The notes below the pieces were generated by a model. The model was not told the origin of the DNA and did no database searches. It saw only the letters and a program-made list of their open reading frames with translations. Position numbers and translations under genes: made by a program. Source: Sulfuricella sp. (GTDB lineage Bacteria > Pseudomonadota > Gammaproteobacteria > Burkholderiales > Sulfuricellaceae). Taken from it: a DNA stretch of 47,354 bases. Shown here piece by piece: positions 34,195 to 44,000 of the stretch; within the stretch, counting starts at the first letter, position 1; each line of letters opens with the position of its first letter. The stretch spans positions 1 through 47,354 of the forward strand of contig JAGXQV010000028.1 in NCBI GenBank assembly GCA_018336195.1, written 5' to 3'.

Positions 34195-34811
34195 TGGTGC
34201 CCGCTTACTGGGAGGCCGCCGGTGCAGAGTTGACGCGTAACGACCCGGTGCTCGCCGCCATCATCCGCCGCTATCCGGGGATGAATCTACGCAGTCGCGG
34301 CGACGCTTTTCAGACCCTGGCGCGCGCCATCGTCGGCCAGCAAATTTCGGTAAAAGCTTCGGAAACCGTGTGGGGCCGGTTTGCCGCCTTGTTTCCCGAA
34401 ATCGTCCCGGCAGCCGTGGCCGCTGCCGTGCCCGAGGATTTGCAAGGCTGCGGCCTGTCGCGCCGCAAGACCGAATACATTCAGGATTTGGCGGGGCATT
34501 TTCACAGCGGCGCGCTTGACCCGGCTCGCTGGGAAAGCATGGACGACGAGGCCATCATCGCCGAATTGACGGAGGTGCGCGGCATCGGGCGCTGGACGGC
34601 GGAAATGTTCCTGATCTTCAACCTGCTCCGCCCCGACGTTCTGCCTCTCGACGACATCGGCTTGCAAAAGGCCGTGGCGCGCCATTATGGCAACAGCGAG
34701 GTGCCCAGCCGGGCGCGCCTGCGCGAAATCGCCGCAGCCTGGGCGCCGTGGCGTTCGGTGGCGACCTGGTATTTGTGGCGCAGCCTCGACCCGGAACCGG
34801 TGGAGTATTGA
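34194..34811 (+). CDS. AlkA/Mag1-type DNA-3-methyladenine glycosylase
   Basis: A 205-residue base-excision repair enzyme. The helix-hairpin-helix GPD fold is visible: ARAIVGQQISVKASETVWGR, then the hairpin LTEVRGIGRWTAEMFLIF, then LPLDDIGLQKAV, where Asp154 is the expected catalytic residue. It lacks the N-terminal AlkA domain and the Fe-S Cys cluster of endonuclease III, and therefore resembles the compact yeast Mag1-like branch. It removes alkylated purines such as 3-methyladenine. The start (TGATG) overlaps the previous stop by 1 bp. It converges on cheV with 9 bp between stops. Confidence 0.93.
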   Translation: MVPAYWEAAGAELTRNDPVLAAIIRRYPGMNLRSRGDAFQTLARAIVGQQISVKASETVWGRFAALFPEIVPAAVAAAVPEDLQGCGLSRRKTEYIQDLAGHFHSGALDPARWESMDDEAIIAELTEVRGIGRWTAEMFLIFNLLRPDVLPLDDIGLQKAVARHYGNSEVPSRARLREIAAAWAPWRSVATWYLWRSLDPEPVEY

Positions 34812-34820
34812 ACCAGCTTC

Positions 34821-35795
34821 TCAGGCTTGGACCGGCTCTCCCTCCGCCAGTTTGAGGTGAAAGGTGATGGCTTCCGCGAGTTTTTGCGGTTGCAGCTTGG
34901 AAACGTAGGCATCCACCCCGACGGCTCGCCCCATGTGCTCGTTGACCGAACTCAGGGATGAGTACATCAACACCGGGATACCGGCGAAGCGCGGGTCGCT
35001 CTTGACGTTCTTGCACAGCACGTAGCCGTCCATTTCCGGCATTTCCACGTCGGTCAGGATCACCTGGATGTATTGGCTCACCAATTCGTGATGCGCCTCG
35101 GCTGCTGCGGCAATCCGCTGCAATTCTTCCCAGGCCAGTTTGCCGTTGTTGGCGTGAGCGGATTTCACCCCTAGCGCATCGAGGGTGCGCTGGATCTGGG
35201 CGCGTGCGGTGGCTGAATCGTCGGCGTAAAAAAGCGTGTAGGTTTTGTTCTTGGGTTGTTCGATGGCGTGGATCGCCTCGAACATCCGGCTATCGTCGTA
35301 ACGGGTGGTTTCGGAGAGGATTTTTTCCATGTCCACCATCATTGCCAGCCGTTTGTCGGCTAACTCCGTCACGGCTGTCACCAGCCCCGCCATCTGCACG
35401 TTGACCATGTCCGGCGGTACCCGCATCGCCGACCATTCGAGACGCATGATGGTATCCACAGCCTCGACCAGAAAGCCCTGAACGTGCTGGTTGTATTCGG
35501 TGACGATCATGATTTGCGGCTTCTGGTCGGTTTCCACCCCGACGTATCGGACCAGATCGACTACTGGTACCAGTTGGCCGCGCAGGCTCACCATCCCCTC
35601 CACGGAAGCCGGCATTTCCGGTGCAGAGGTGATCGGCGGTACACGCATGACCTCGCGCACTTTGAAGACATTCACGCCGAAAGTTTCACGCCGCCCGCTA
35701 CGCTGGTCGAGTCCCAGGCTGAAGAGTAGGATTTCCAGGCGGTTGGTTCCGGCCAGCTTGGTGCGTTCGTCGATTTTTCTGAGCAAGTCCGACAT
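34821..35795 (-). CDS. cheV: chemotaxis coupling protein CheV
   Basis: A 324-residue protein joining a CheW-like adaptor domain (about residues 30-165, with EMPASVEGMVSLRGQLVPVVDL and QGFLVEAVD) to a receiver domain (about 195-310, with acidic FYADDSATARAQIQRTL, phospho-site Asp in VILTDVEMPEMDGYVL, and Lys in YVSKLQP). CheV links chemoreceptors to CheA, and phosphorylation tunes adaptation. The start at 35795 is supported by GGGAGA about 6 bp upstream. No other che genes are in the window, so it stands alone. Its leader contains a 6-bp hairpin, GAGTTG/CAACTC, at 35892-35908. Confidence 0.95.
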   Translation of the reverse strand: MSDLLRKIDERTKLAGTNRLEILLFSLGLDQRSGRRETFGVNVFKVREVMRVPPITSAPEMPASVEGMVSLRGQLVPVVDLVRYVGVETDQKPQIMIVTEYNQHVQGFLVEAVDTIMRLEWSAMRVPPDMVNVQMAGLVTAVTELADKRLAMMVDMEKILSETTRYDDSRMFEAIHAIEQPKNKTYTLFYADDSATARAQIQRTLDALGVKSAHANNGKLAWEELQRIAAAAEAHHELVSQYIQVILTDVEMPEMDGYVLCKNVKSDPRFAGIPVLMYSSLSSVNEHMGRAVGVDAYVSKLQPQKLAEAITFHLKLAEGEPVQA

Positions 35796-36060
35796 GTTTT
35801 TCTCCCTCTGGGATTGCCGCACGAAGAAAGACCGACAAAATCCCAATTCCCTAACTTTATCAGGGTTTGAAGATAAATGTCATTGTCTTACGAGTTGTTT
35901 TTCAACTCCGGCTGAGGAACTCATCAAAAAAGCCACATTTGGGAAGAATTCGGCGGGGCAAATCAAGGCGCGCCACATTGCAGATGTTTTTCAATTCCTT
36001 GTCATCCTGATGAACAAGCTGCGCGTTAATTCCCCCATGCAGTCAAACTGGAGGATAAAA

Positions 36061-36318
36061 ATGCGTACTCACACTCTGTCGTTGCCCAAGGATTTCGTGG
36101 CCGGGCATCACGTGGTTTCCCATTGCAAGGTGGTCGAATCCCATTCGAAATGCGTCGTTGTCGAATGCGACGATGCCGAACTCAAAAGCCTGAACAACGA
36201 GGCACGGATACTCGAATCCATTTCCGATAGCAAGATCGACGCCAAGCTGCGCGCCCTGGTCAATGCCGCGATTCTTGCCTTGCCTTCCCTGAAAGTCTAC
36301 CTGGCCAGTTGCCACTGA
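36061..36318 (+). CDS. small hypothetical protein (85 aa)
   Basis: GGAGG lies 6 bp before the ATG, so it is probably translated. The product begins MRTHTLSLPKDFVAGHHVVSHC and contains six Cys/His-rich positions in its first half, then a helical second half (KIDAKLRALVNAAILALPSL). No signal peptide, membrane segment or known family was recognised. It stands alone between cheV and the TonB-dependent receptor, with 265 bp upstream in which I found only the cheV leader hairpin and no clear promoter. Confidence 0.6.
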   Translation: MRTHTLSLPKDFVAGHHVVSHCKVVESHSKCVVVECDDAELKSLNNEARILESISDSKIDAKLRALVNAAILALPSLKVYLASCH

Positions 36319-36403
36319 TGAGTCCCTTGGGAGCGCACCGCGCCCCCGGAGGGAATCATTTCTGAATTGGACTACGTATGGTTTGTTTGGGAACTCAATT
36401 GTT

Positions 36404-38665
36404 TCAATATTGCCCCGCCACACTAAAAAATCCCATTCTTGGCGCCCCGACCTGCACATAGGTATTCGCCCCACTCGGCTCGTTGGCTGAGAAGCCGCTT
36501 TGTCCGATGGTGGCAATGTAATCGCGGTCGGTGAGGTTTTCCAGGTTGAATTGGGCGCGGAAATTCCGTAGGCCCAAGCAGGATTTGCACTCGTAGCCCG
36601 CCACCATGCTCCACAGGGTAAAGCTGGGTACAGAAAGATCATCGGTGTAGCTGGCGTAGCGGCTCCCCACGTATTTACCCTTGAGCGCAGTAAACCAGCC
36701 GCTGTTTTGCCAGCGCAACTCCCAAGCAGCCAGCCACTCTGGCGAATTCACGGTCACTTTGCCAGCCGTCGCCACGGTTTTGCCCTGCGACTGGTAATCG
36801 TCGCGATAGCGCGAATCGCTATAGCTCAGTGAAGTAAAAGCCGTCCAGTTTTTCTCGAAACGCCATTGGGCAGTACCTTCGATACCGGACTTGCGTACCG
36901 CGCCGACATTGGCGACCAGCGACGGACAGGTACCGAGCAGCGAGCAATTGTTGATTTGCAGCAAGCGGTCGCGGTAGTCGATGACATAAGCTGCCAGGCT
37001 CGCGTTCAATCCATCGCGGCTGTAGCGCCAGCCGCCTTCCAAGGTGCGGGTGCGTTCCGGCTTCACGTCGGGATTGAAGACCTTGGTGGTGAAAACGGTA
37101 ATCGGTACCGCCCCGATGTTTTCCGCGTAATAAGCGAAATACTCGTTGGTCGCATCGGCCAGATAGTTGACGCCGAGTTGCGGCAGGAAAGCGCTTTGGC
37201 TCACCAGATTGTTGGTGGCATAGACCCCGAGCCTATCCTCGAAATGGCTTTCCACCCGGCTGGCCTTGGCTCCCAAGGAAACCAGCCATTTTTCGCCGAG
37301 CAGAATATCGTCACGAGCGTGGAACTGGGTGGCGCGGGTATCGTAAATCCGGTCCAGCAACGTGGTGGCCGGACTGCTTAAATCCACGTCCGGTGCAACC
37401 CGCCAGTCCACCAGGTCATACAGGTAACGGCGTCGCGTGAAGCGGCTTTCCTCGAACCATAATCCCAAGTTCAGACGGTGCGCGCCATGTTGGGAAACCA
37501 AGCTGGAATTCACCCCGCTACGGTCGGATTGCACCGCGGAGCGGCGGTACTGCATGTCGGTCATTAACCCGTTGTCGCTGGATGGCATATGCCAGTCGCC
37601 GTAGCCCCAATCGTGTTGAAAATAAGGCGTCAACTTCAGGGTGGTCCGGTCCGCCAGACGGAATTCTCCGGTCAGCGCCGCCAGATGGTCGCGCCGGTAA
37701 CTCATCGCCGAGCCGTAATAGGCATCCTCGTTGACATCGGTGAGCGCGGCACGCCAGTCGCTGTAGTTGTCGAAATTGCGCCCGGCTGTCCGGTAAACCG
37801 GCAGGGTGAGATCCGCGTAATCGTTCTCGCGCTTGTCCGAATAGGCGTAGTAAAGCGTCAGCTTGTGCTCGCCGAGCGGTTGGGTGAGCTTCAGATTGAG
37901 TTGGTCGTGATAGCTGCCCCAACGCCCGCCCGCCCCGGTGATGGCCTCGCCCGCATCGCGTGAGAACAGCGCGAAAGGCTGTTGGCCGGGATTGCCCATG
38001 CCTTTCCACTTGTCTGCCACCGTGCCGGAAACGCTGAGATAGCCGGTCGCGCCGGAAGCCAGTTCGCCCGTATCGAGGCGGGCGTAAGTGCGCAGATTGC
38101 GGTATTCGCCGAAACTTTGGCGGGCTCTCACACCGAATTCCTTTTCCGGTTCGCCGCTCGATAATTGCACGGTGGCGCCCAGCGCATTGTAGGAAGCCGC
38201 CTCCGGCGAGCCGCTGCCGGGCTTGAGGGTGATGCGTACCAGATTCTCCGGGGCGATGGCGCGGTTCGGGTCGATGCCGTTGTAGTACCAGAAATGAGTG
38301 CTGCCCAAGGGGATGTCGTCGAGGGTGAAACCGATCTGGTTCAGACTGAAGCCGCGTACCGAAAGATCGTTGGTCCACTCGTAATTGCCCAGGTTGTCCG
38401 CGCCTGTCCACATCACCCCCGGCAGCCTGTCGAGGAGCTTCAACGGCCCGCTGCCCGGCGCGGCTTCGCGCAAGGCAGCGCCTTCCACGGCAGTGAGGTC
38501 GCGCACTTCGCGGCTGCCCACCACAGTGACCGGCGCCAACCGGCTATCATCGGCGACCGCATTGAAACATGCGGCGATAGAGCAGGCGAGCAACGTGCAT
38601 CGCAAAACCGGCGAAATCCCTCCCAGGATTCGTCGATCAAGTCCCGGTTTTTTTCCCCTTTCCAT
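36404..38665 (-). CDS. TonB-dependent outer membrane receptor
   Basis: A 753-residue receptor. The start at 38665 has GGAGG followed by an A-run directly upstream. A signal peptide (ending NAVADDS) precedes a TonB-box-like LAPVTVVGS. The plug domain is at about residues 55-175 (LLDRLPGVM, SVRGFSLNQIGFTLDDIPLG, ENLVRITLKPGSGSPEAASYNALGA). A 22-strand-type barrel covers the rest, ending PRMGFFSVAGQY. The C-terminal aromatic residue fits outer-membrane insertion. The ligand is unknown; no siderophore-specific neighbours (ExbBD, FecIR, esterases) occur nearby. Its start overlaps the end of the upstream helix-turn-helix/TPR gene by 29 bp, implying translational coupling. Confidence 0.92.
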   Translation of the reverse strand: MERGKKPGLDRRILGGISPVLRCTLLACSIAACFNAVADDSRLAPVTVVGSREVRDLTAVEGAALREAAPGSGPLKLLDRLPGVMWTGADNLGNYEWTNDLSVRGFSLNQIGFTLDDIPLGSTHFWYYNGIDPNRAIAPENLVRITLKPGSGSPEAASYNALGATVQLSSGEPEKEFGVRARQSFGEYRNLRTYARLDTGELASGATGYLSVSGTVADKWKGMGNPGQQPFALFSRDAGEAITGAGGRWGSYHDQLNLKLTQPLGEHKLTLYYAYSDKRENDYADLTLPVYRTAGRNFDNYSDWRAALTDVNEDAYYGSAMSYRRDHLAALTGEFRLADRTTLKLTPYFQHDWGYGDWHMPSSDNGLMTDMQYRRSAVQSDRSGVNSSLVSQHGAHRLNLGLWFEESRFTRRRYLYDLVDWRVAPDVDLSSPATTLLDRIYDTRATQFHARDDILLGEKWLVSLGAKASRVESHFEDRLGVYATNNLVSQSAFLPQLGVNYLADATNEYFAYYAENIGAVPITVFTTKVFNPDVKPERTRTLEGGWRYSRDGLNASLAAYVIDYRDRLLQINNCSLLGTCPSLVANVGAVRKSGIEGTAQWRFEKNWTAFTSLSYSDSRYRDDYQSQGKTVATAGKVTVNSPEWLAAWELRWQNSGWFTALKGKYVGSRYASYTDDLSVPSFTLWSMVAGYECKSCLGLRNFRAQFNLENLTDRDYIATIGQSGFSANEPSGANTYVQVGAPRMGFFSVAGQY

Positions 38666-40067
38666 TTTTTTCCTCCAGTTGGGCAATCATTTTTTTCAGG
38701 GAGCGGATCATGTCCGTCCGTTTCAAGTCGTGGAACAGGTCAAGCGCGGCGAGCGCATGTTCGCGGGCTTGCGCGGTGTCACCGCGCTGCATCGTAAGGC
38801 GGTACATGAGCTCGCGGCATTCCGCCATTTCCTGACTGTTGCCGATGCGTTGCGCCTCGGTCCAGATATCGTCGGCGATGGCGTCATAATTGGCGAAGCG
38901 GTTGAATATGCCGCTGGTTTTGGATTTCAAATAATCGAGCGAAAGCCCGGTGGATACCGCAATATCGAACATCGTCAACAACGCCCAAATCGAATCGCCT
39001 CCTACCCCCACTTTGTTGCAGATGACTTCCGAGAGCGCCAGCCAGTGCAGCGCCTGGTCCAGCAGAGATTCGTTGTGCAGCCCGGCAATGTTGCGGTAGG
39101 CGAAGCCGCACAAATCGCCCAAATTGAAACAGGCTGCCTGGACACCGTCGTAGTCATTGATGAACAAATGCATGGCGATGGCGCGGCGGAAATGGTCGGC
39201 ACTCTGCTCAAAAGATTTGGGAGCCGAATTTTCGAGCTGTTTTTTTCCCTCCTCGATGGCAAGGCGAAGCAGGCGCTTGGTGAGTAATCCCTGCAAATTG
39301 TGATACTGCGCCAGCGCGTGCATGTCGCGGCACTCGTGAATCGGGATGCTGTCGAGCAGCGCCGCCGATTGCGCCGTCTTGCCCTGGTCGAACAGCAGCT
39401 TGGATTTGGCCAGCTTGATCCGGACAGCCAGTTCGCCGTGCCGTACGGGATGGCGGTTTGCCACCGCCTCCGCATGTTTGATGCTTTTCGCCGCCTCGAC
39501 GTGGCGGCTCGCCCGCATCGCGGCGCGGGCGATTTTCAGGTGTAGCAGAATCTCAATGTCGGGAGGGGGGGCAAAAAACTGATTGCCGGCCAGAATGGCG
39601 AGCGTCGAATGGTCGTCGTCGGTGGCAAGATTGCCATCGTGGAAACTGGTGTCGGCTTCGGCGCACAGCCTGACGAAATCATAGAGGCCGTCGTTTCCGT
39701 CGGTATGGTGCCCCGGTTCGGCGATTTCATCTTCCGCCGCGGGAAAGCAGCGTGCCAACTCATCCCCGGTGAGGTCGAAGGAGACGTTTTTGACCTTTTC
39801 GGAAAGCCGCCATGGCCCCTTGGTCTTGTGGCGAAACTCCACCACCGGCAAGCCTTTCTTGGCAAGGGTGTCGAGATAGCGCTGGTATTGCTTGGGTTCC
39901 GCGCTACCCGTCACCCCGCGCATTTCCTCGATGCCCACCCACTCCGGCCCGCCGCGCTGGCGATACCGCCAAGCGAGGTAGCCCACGAAGCGCACCAACT
40001 CGCGACTACGGGTTTTCAGAGCGACGTTGCCAAAGCCGATTCGTTGTTCGTGATAGTGAATGAACAC
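38637..40067 (-). CDS. putative winged-helix / TPR-like regulator
   Basis: A 476-residue soluble protein. The GTG at 40067 is the only start codon between an in-frame stop upstream and the conserved-looking part; no clear ribosome binding site precedes it. Residues 15-95 look like a winged helix (RELVRFVGYLAWRYRQRGGPEWVGIEEMRG, then a wing near KGPWRLSE). From about residue 170 to the end the protein is helical with TPR-like spacing (for example ALAQYHNLQGLLTKRLLRLAI, LFHDLKRTDMIRSLKKMIAQLE). I recognise no named family; it could be a transcriptional regulator or a scaffold. It overlaps the TonB receptor gene by 29 bp and is divergent from the giant-protein operon, whose promoter region it may control. 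Confidence 0.65.
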   Translation of the reverse strand: MFIHYHEQRIGFGNVALKTRSRELVRFVGYLAWRYRQRGGPEWVGIEEMRGVTGSAEPKQYQRYLDTLAKKGLPVVEFRHKTKGPWRLSEKVKNVSFDLTGDELARCFPAAEDEIAEPGHHTDGNDGLYDFVRLCAEADTSFHDGNLATDDDHSTLAILAGNQFFAPPPDIEILLHLKIARAAMRASRHVEAAKSIKHAEAVANRHPVRHGELAVRIKLAKSKLLFDQGKTAQSAALLDSIPIHECRDMHALAQYHNLQGLLTKRLLRLAIEEGKKQLENSAPKSFEQSADHFRRAIAMHLFINDYDGVQAACFNLGDLCGFAYRNIAGLHNESLLDQALHWLALSEVICNKVGVGGDSIWALLTMFDIAVSTGLSLDYLKSKTSGIFNRFANYDAIADDIWTEAQRIGNSQEMAECRELMYRLTMQRGDTAQAREHALAALDLFHDLKRTDMIRSLKKMIAQLEEKNGKGKKTGT

Positions 40068-40405
40068 GATGGCGCTAATGGTGAAAACCGGGAAACGGCA
40101 GGCGATGACGCCAGTCGCACCCCAAAAGAGTGGTTAACCGCATGTGTTGCTCCCCAGGTTTATTGGTTCTCCAGATTTTTCCGGAAATGATTTTTTGTAG
40201 ACAGGCAGCGTTCAAGCCTGTGGCATGCACTGTAACAGGTTCAAAATTGTTTGTGACCTGTTAAAAGTATCAGCTAGACAGTGTGTTTGATTTGTGGTAT
40301 GGCGACGGCTTGTTTTTAGGGGCGTGGACTCAAGTGTCAAAAGTGCCAATGCGACTGATTCATTTCAATTTGGTATCGTTTTCAACAAGCCACAAGGAGT
40401 TGAAG
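40068..40405. promoter_or_regulatory. 338-bp divergent regulatory region with two inverted repeats
   Basis: There is no CDS here. Two inverted repeats with related arms are seen: ACAGGC/GCCTGT (40201-40206 and 40216-40221) and TAACAGGT/ACCTGTTA (40233-40240 and 40256-40263, 15-bp spacer). The shared ACAGGY half-site suggests binding of a dimeric regulator. No perfect sigma-70 promoter stands out in either direction. AAGGAG (40394-40399) serves the plus-strand gene. Confidence 0.5.
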
Positions 40406-41068
40406 ATGTTTGGGATGGCATCATCGGGGAAGCAAGGTGCCGTGTGGCATGGTGGATTCCGGGTAAACGGACAGCGCAAACAATGCGGTGAGAAACCTGC
40501 CGGCTTTTGTAGGGGAAAGCTTGCGTTGTCATGCTTTTTCTATTTCAGTTCAATCGCATCCGCGAGCTGTACTCTTCCCGTCTTTCAGAATGGACGGTTG
40601 TCCATCCCGGCGGTGCAGGTGGTGCTGCCAGCTGGAGACATGGATATTTACAGCGCCAATCTGGATTATTCCTCCTCGTCGGCTCATTTTTCCATTGCGT
40701 CGGCGGAACCTGCAAATCCCGTCGATCTCATCGTCACGACGGTTCCCTCCCCGCTACGAGTTGGGGAACATGGTCATATCCAAGTCCAGTTGATTCCGAA
40801 CGTGTCTATTGACGTCGCTGCGCTGGAAGTCGTGTCCGCCAGCGACGCACTGGAAATCACCCCCGTCCGCATGCCTCTAGGCAATTTGTCGCCCCCGACG
40901 TCAGGGAGCGCTTCGGCGACATCGCCGCCCGACCCTCCCGCTTTGGGAGTCGTGCCGATAGTCAATTTTCAAGTCAAGGTGCTGCGGCCCGGTACGTATG
41001 CAGCTACCGTGGTGTTCCAAGCCGATTGTGGCGCCGTCAAGCGTCGGATAGTCATAAAGGGAGAATAG
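40406..41068 (+). CDS. small exported protein preceding the giant protein
   Basis: A 220-residue product. The start at 40406 is chosen for AAGGAG 6 bp upstream; the frame extends further up without a ribosome binding site. The N-terminus is unusual, with about 35 polar and basic residues before a hydrophobic stretch (LALSCFFYFSSIASASC), so it is a long signal peptide or an anchor. The rest is beta-rich and Pro/Ser-rich (LIVTTVPSPLRVGEHGHIQVQL, then VLRPGTYAATVVFQADCG), resembling an Ig-like or cohesin-like fold. Two Cys residues, near the mature N-terminus and near the C-terminus, could pair. The stop is 5 bp before the giant gene, so the two are co-translated and probably work together. The family is not recognised. 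Confidence 0.65.
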   Translation: MFGMASSGKQGAVWHGGFRVNGQRKQCGEKPAGFCRGKLALSCFFYFSSIASASCTLPVFQNGRLSIPAVQVVLPAGDMDIYSANLDYSSSSAHFSIASAEPANPVDLIVTTVPSPLRVGEHGHIQVQLIPNVSIDVAALEVVSASDALEITPVRMPLGNLSPPTSGSASATSPPDPPALGVVPIVNFQVKVLRPGTYAATVVFQADCGAVKRRIVIKGE

Positions 41069-41073
41069 GGAAA

Positions 41074-44000
41074 ATGAAGAAAATGGCACTGTCTCAGGCT
41101 GGTAAGGTCATGAAGGCCGTAACGATTGCGCTGATGCTGGCGTATCCCTGTGTAGCGAATGCCATGCCTGCCGCGGCATTGCTTTCCCCGGAAAAGCGCT
41201 GTCCCAAGGACGTTCCGCTAACCGATGAACTGCTGGCAAGCATTTTCGAGACATCGGTGGACGTTCTCAACCAATTCAAGCTCGCGCGTTCCTACACTAA
41301 CGAATTGATTTGCACGGTTTCGCCCTCCCAGTTGCAGCGTTCCATCGGCAAGTTTGCGGCGCCGCCGCGCCCGGATAGTCCCCAGGAGTGGGCGAAATTC
41401 CGCTCACTCCAGCAGCGCGACGAAAGCGGAACGGTGAAGCCGGACGGCTTGTCGGCGGGGTTGGCGCAACGCAAGCAAATCGTTTCGCGAATACAACCGA
41501 CTGCCGGGATCAGCCAGAGCGGTTGGACAGCCTCTGGGCCCGGCAATGTTGGCGGGCGAATTCGCGCGGCAGCTATTCACCCGACTAACGCCAACATCAT
41601 CTTTATCGGCAGCGTCAGTGGCGGCATATGGAAAACTACGAACGGCGGTGGAAGCTGGGCGCCGGTTGCCGATTTCATGGGTAATCTGTCGGTGAGTTCG
41701 ATTGTGTTCGATCCTACGGATGTTACCGGCAACACCCTGTATGCCGGTACTGGAGAGGGCTTTTTCAACGGGGATTCAGTGCGTGGGGCGGGGGTGTTCA
41801 AGTCCACCGATGGCGGCACCACGTGGAGCCAACTTCCCTCCACCAACAATTCGAATTGGTATTACGTCAACCGCTTGGCGATGAATAGCAGCGGCGTCCT
41901 GCTCGCCGCCGCTGGACAAGGCTCCCAGGGCATCTACCGCAGCACCGACGGCGGCGCGAGTTGGACGCTGAAGGCGAGTGGCAGATATCTCGACGTGCGT
42001 TTCGATCCGAACGATCCTGCCAAGGCGGTAGCGGGCGGTGGTTCAGGTGGCTTGGTGGCGTACTCCAGCGACGCGGGGGCGACTTGGGTTACCACGGCGA
42101 TTTCCGGCGGCGGTCGGGTCGAGTTGGCTTATGCCAAGGCCAATTCAGGGGTGGTATACGCTTCGGTGGACAAGAGTTCCGGCGAGGTGTTCAAGTCCAC
42201 CGATGGTGGTGCCACCTGGATGAGTTACGTTACCCCCGCTCATTTAGGCAACCAGGGGTGGTATGCCAATACCATCTGGGTTGACCCTACCGATAGTACC
42301 CATTTGCTGGTGGGCGGGTTGGACATCTACCGGATTACCGGCGCGACGCCTGCCGCGACGAAAATCAGCACTTGGTATTACAGCCCCGCTTCCGCCCATG
42401 CCGACCAGCACATCATATTCTCCGACCCCGGCTATGACGGCGCCGGCAACAAGCGCGTGTACTTCGGCAACGATGGCGGTATCCAAAAAACCGAGGATGT
42501 GGCCGCCGCCAACAGCAACGGTTCCGGCAACGGCTGGACCAACCTCAACAACGGCTTGGCGATCACCCAGTTCTACAGCGGTGCGGGCAATTCCACGATC
42601 AACCGCATCATTGGTGGAACCCAGGACAATGGTTCCTTGATGACGACGGGAAGCACCAGTTGGACAACCTTTTTTGGCGGGGATGGCGGCTTTTCCGCGG
42701 TTGATCCGGTGGATGGAAATTATCTCTACGGAGAATATGTTTACCTTCAGCTTCATCGGAATTCCTCTGGCGGTGCGTCACAAAGCAGTTATATTTATTC
42801 GGGGATTAGTGATGCCGGTAGTGGAAGTACTGCCAACTTTATTGCCCCCTTCATACTTGACCCCAACAACTCCAGCCGCATGCTGGCGGGCGGCCAGTCG
42901 CTTTGGGTTAGCGGCAATGTCAAGGCGGGTACGCCATCGTGGAGCAAAATGGTGGATCGCTCAGGCGTTGGGAGTGACTATGTCAGCGCGATTGCCATTG
43001 CGGAAAGCGATTCCACTAAGATATGGTACGGCACCAATAGTGGCGGGTTGTATTATTCACTGGACAATGGGGCCAGTTTTCCTCAACTTGTCTTGGGTAC
43101 CCCTGGGCGCATGGTGCTACGTATCCTTGTTGACAAGACCAACCCCTTCCTGGTCTACGTCTCCTATGGCGGCTACAGTTCCAACAACCTCTACAAACTG
43201 ATTTCCACCAACAGCGGTGTCACATGGACGGCAACCAACATCACCGGTAACTTGCCCGCCGTCCCTATTCGGGGCTTGGCACGCCATCCCACCAATGCAA
43301 ACTGGCTGTATGCCGGCACCGAAGTGGGAATATTCAACAGTACCGACGGCGGCAGCAATTGGTTCGCCACCAACGACGGGCCGGCCAACGTTTCTGTAGA
43401 AGAACTTTTCTGGTACGACAATTCCACGCTGGTGGCCGCCACGCATGGCCGCGGGATGTTCAAGACCACGGTGGACACCACCAATCCGGGCGATACGATT
43501 TCCGTCACGTCCACCAAGACAAACGGGCGTTACAAATCGGGCGAGGTCGTGGATATCCAGGTTCAATTCACCAAGGCGGTCAACGTCACCGGTACCCCGC
43601 GGCTCGCCCTCAATAGCGGCGGGTATGCGGACTATCTATCGGGAGACGGCACCAATACCCTGACCTTCCGGTACACGGTGGGGGCTAGCGATACGGCGGC
43701 GGATCTTGACTATTCGGCGAGCGGTTCGCTGACGCTCAACGGCGGGACGATCGTGGATAAGACTACCAAGGATGCGGCCAGCCTGACATTGGCGACGCCG
43801 GGCGCCACGGGGTCGCTCGGCTACGCAAAGAATCTCGTTATTGACAATGCCGCACCGTCCATTGTGGGTGTTTCCATCCCTAATGCCGCAATGAATATCG
43901 GCGATATAGTGACAGCAACGATTACCGTGGCTAGCGATTCGGATATCGGTTACAGTCTGAAGGCGGGATCGACCGTTGGTAGCTTTACCCTCGGTAACCT

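Noticed and set aside
35796..35880. Possible sigma-28 flagellar promoter before cheV
   Set aside because: On the minus strand TAAAGTTA is followed by a GTCGGT-like element at the wrong spacing (19 instead of 15 bp) and with several mismatches.
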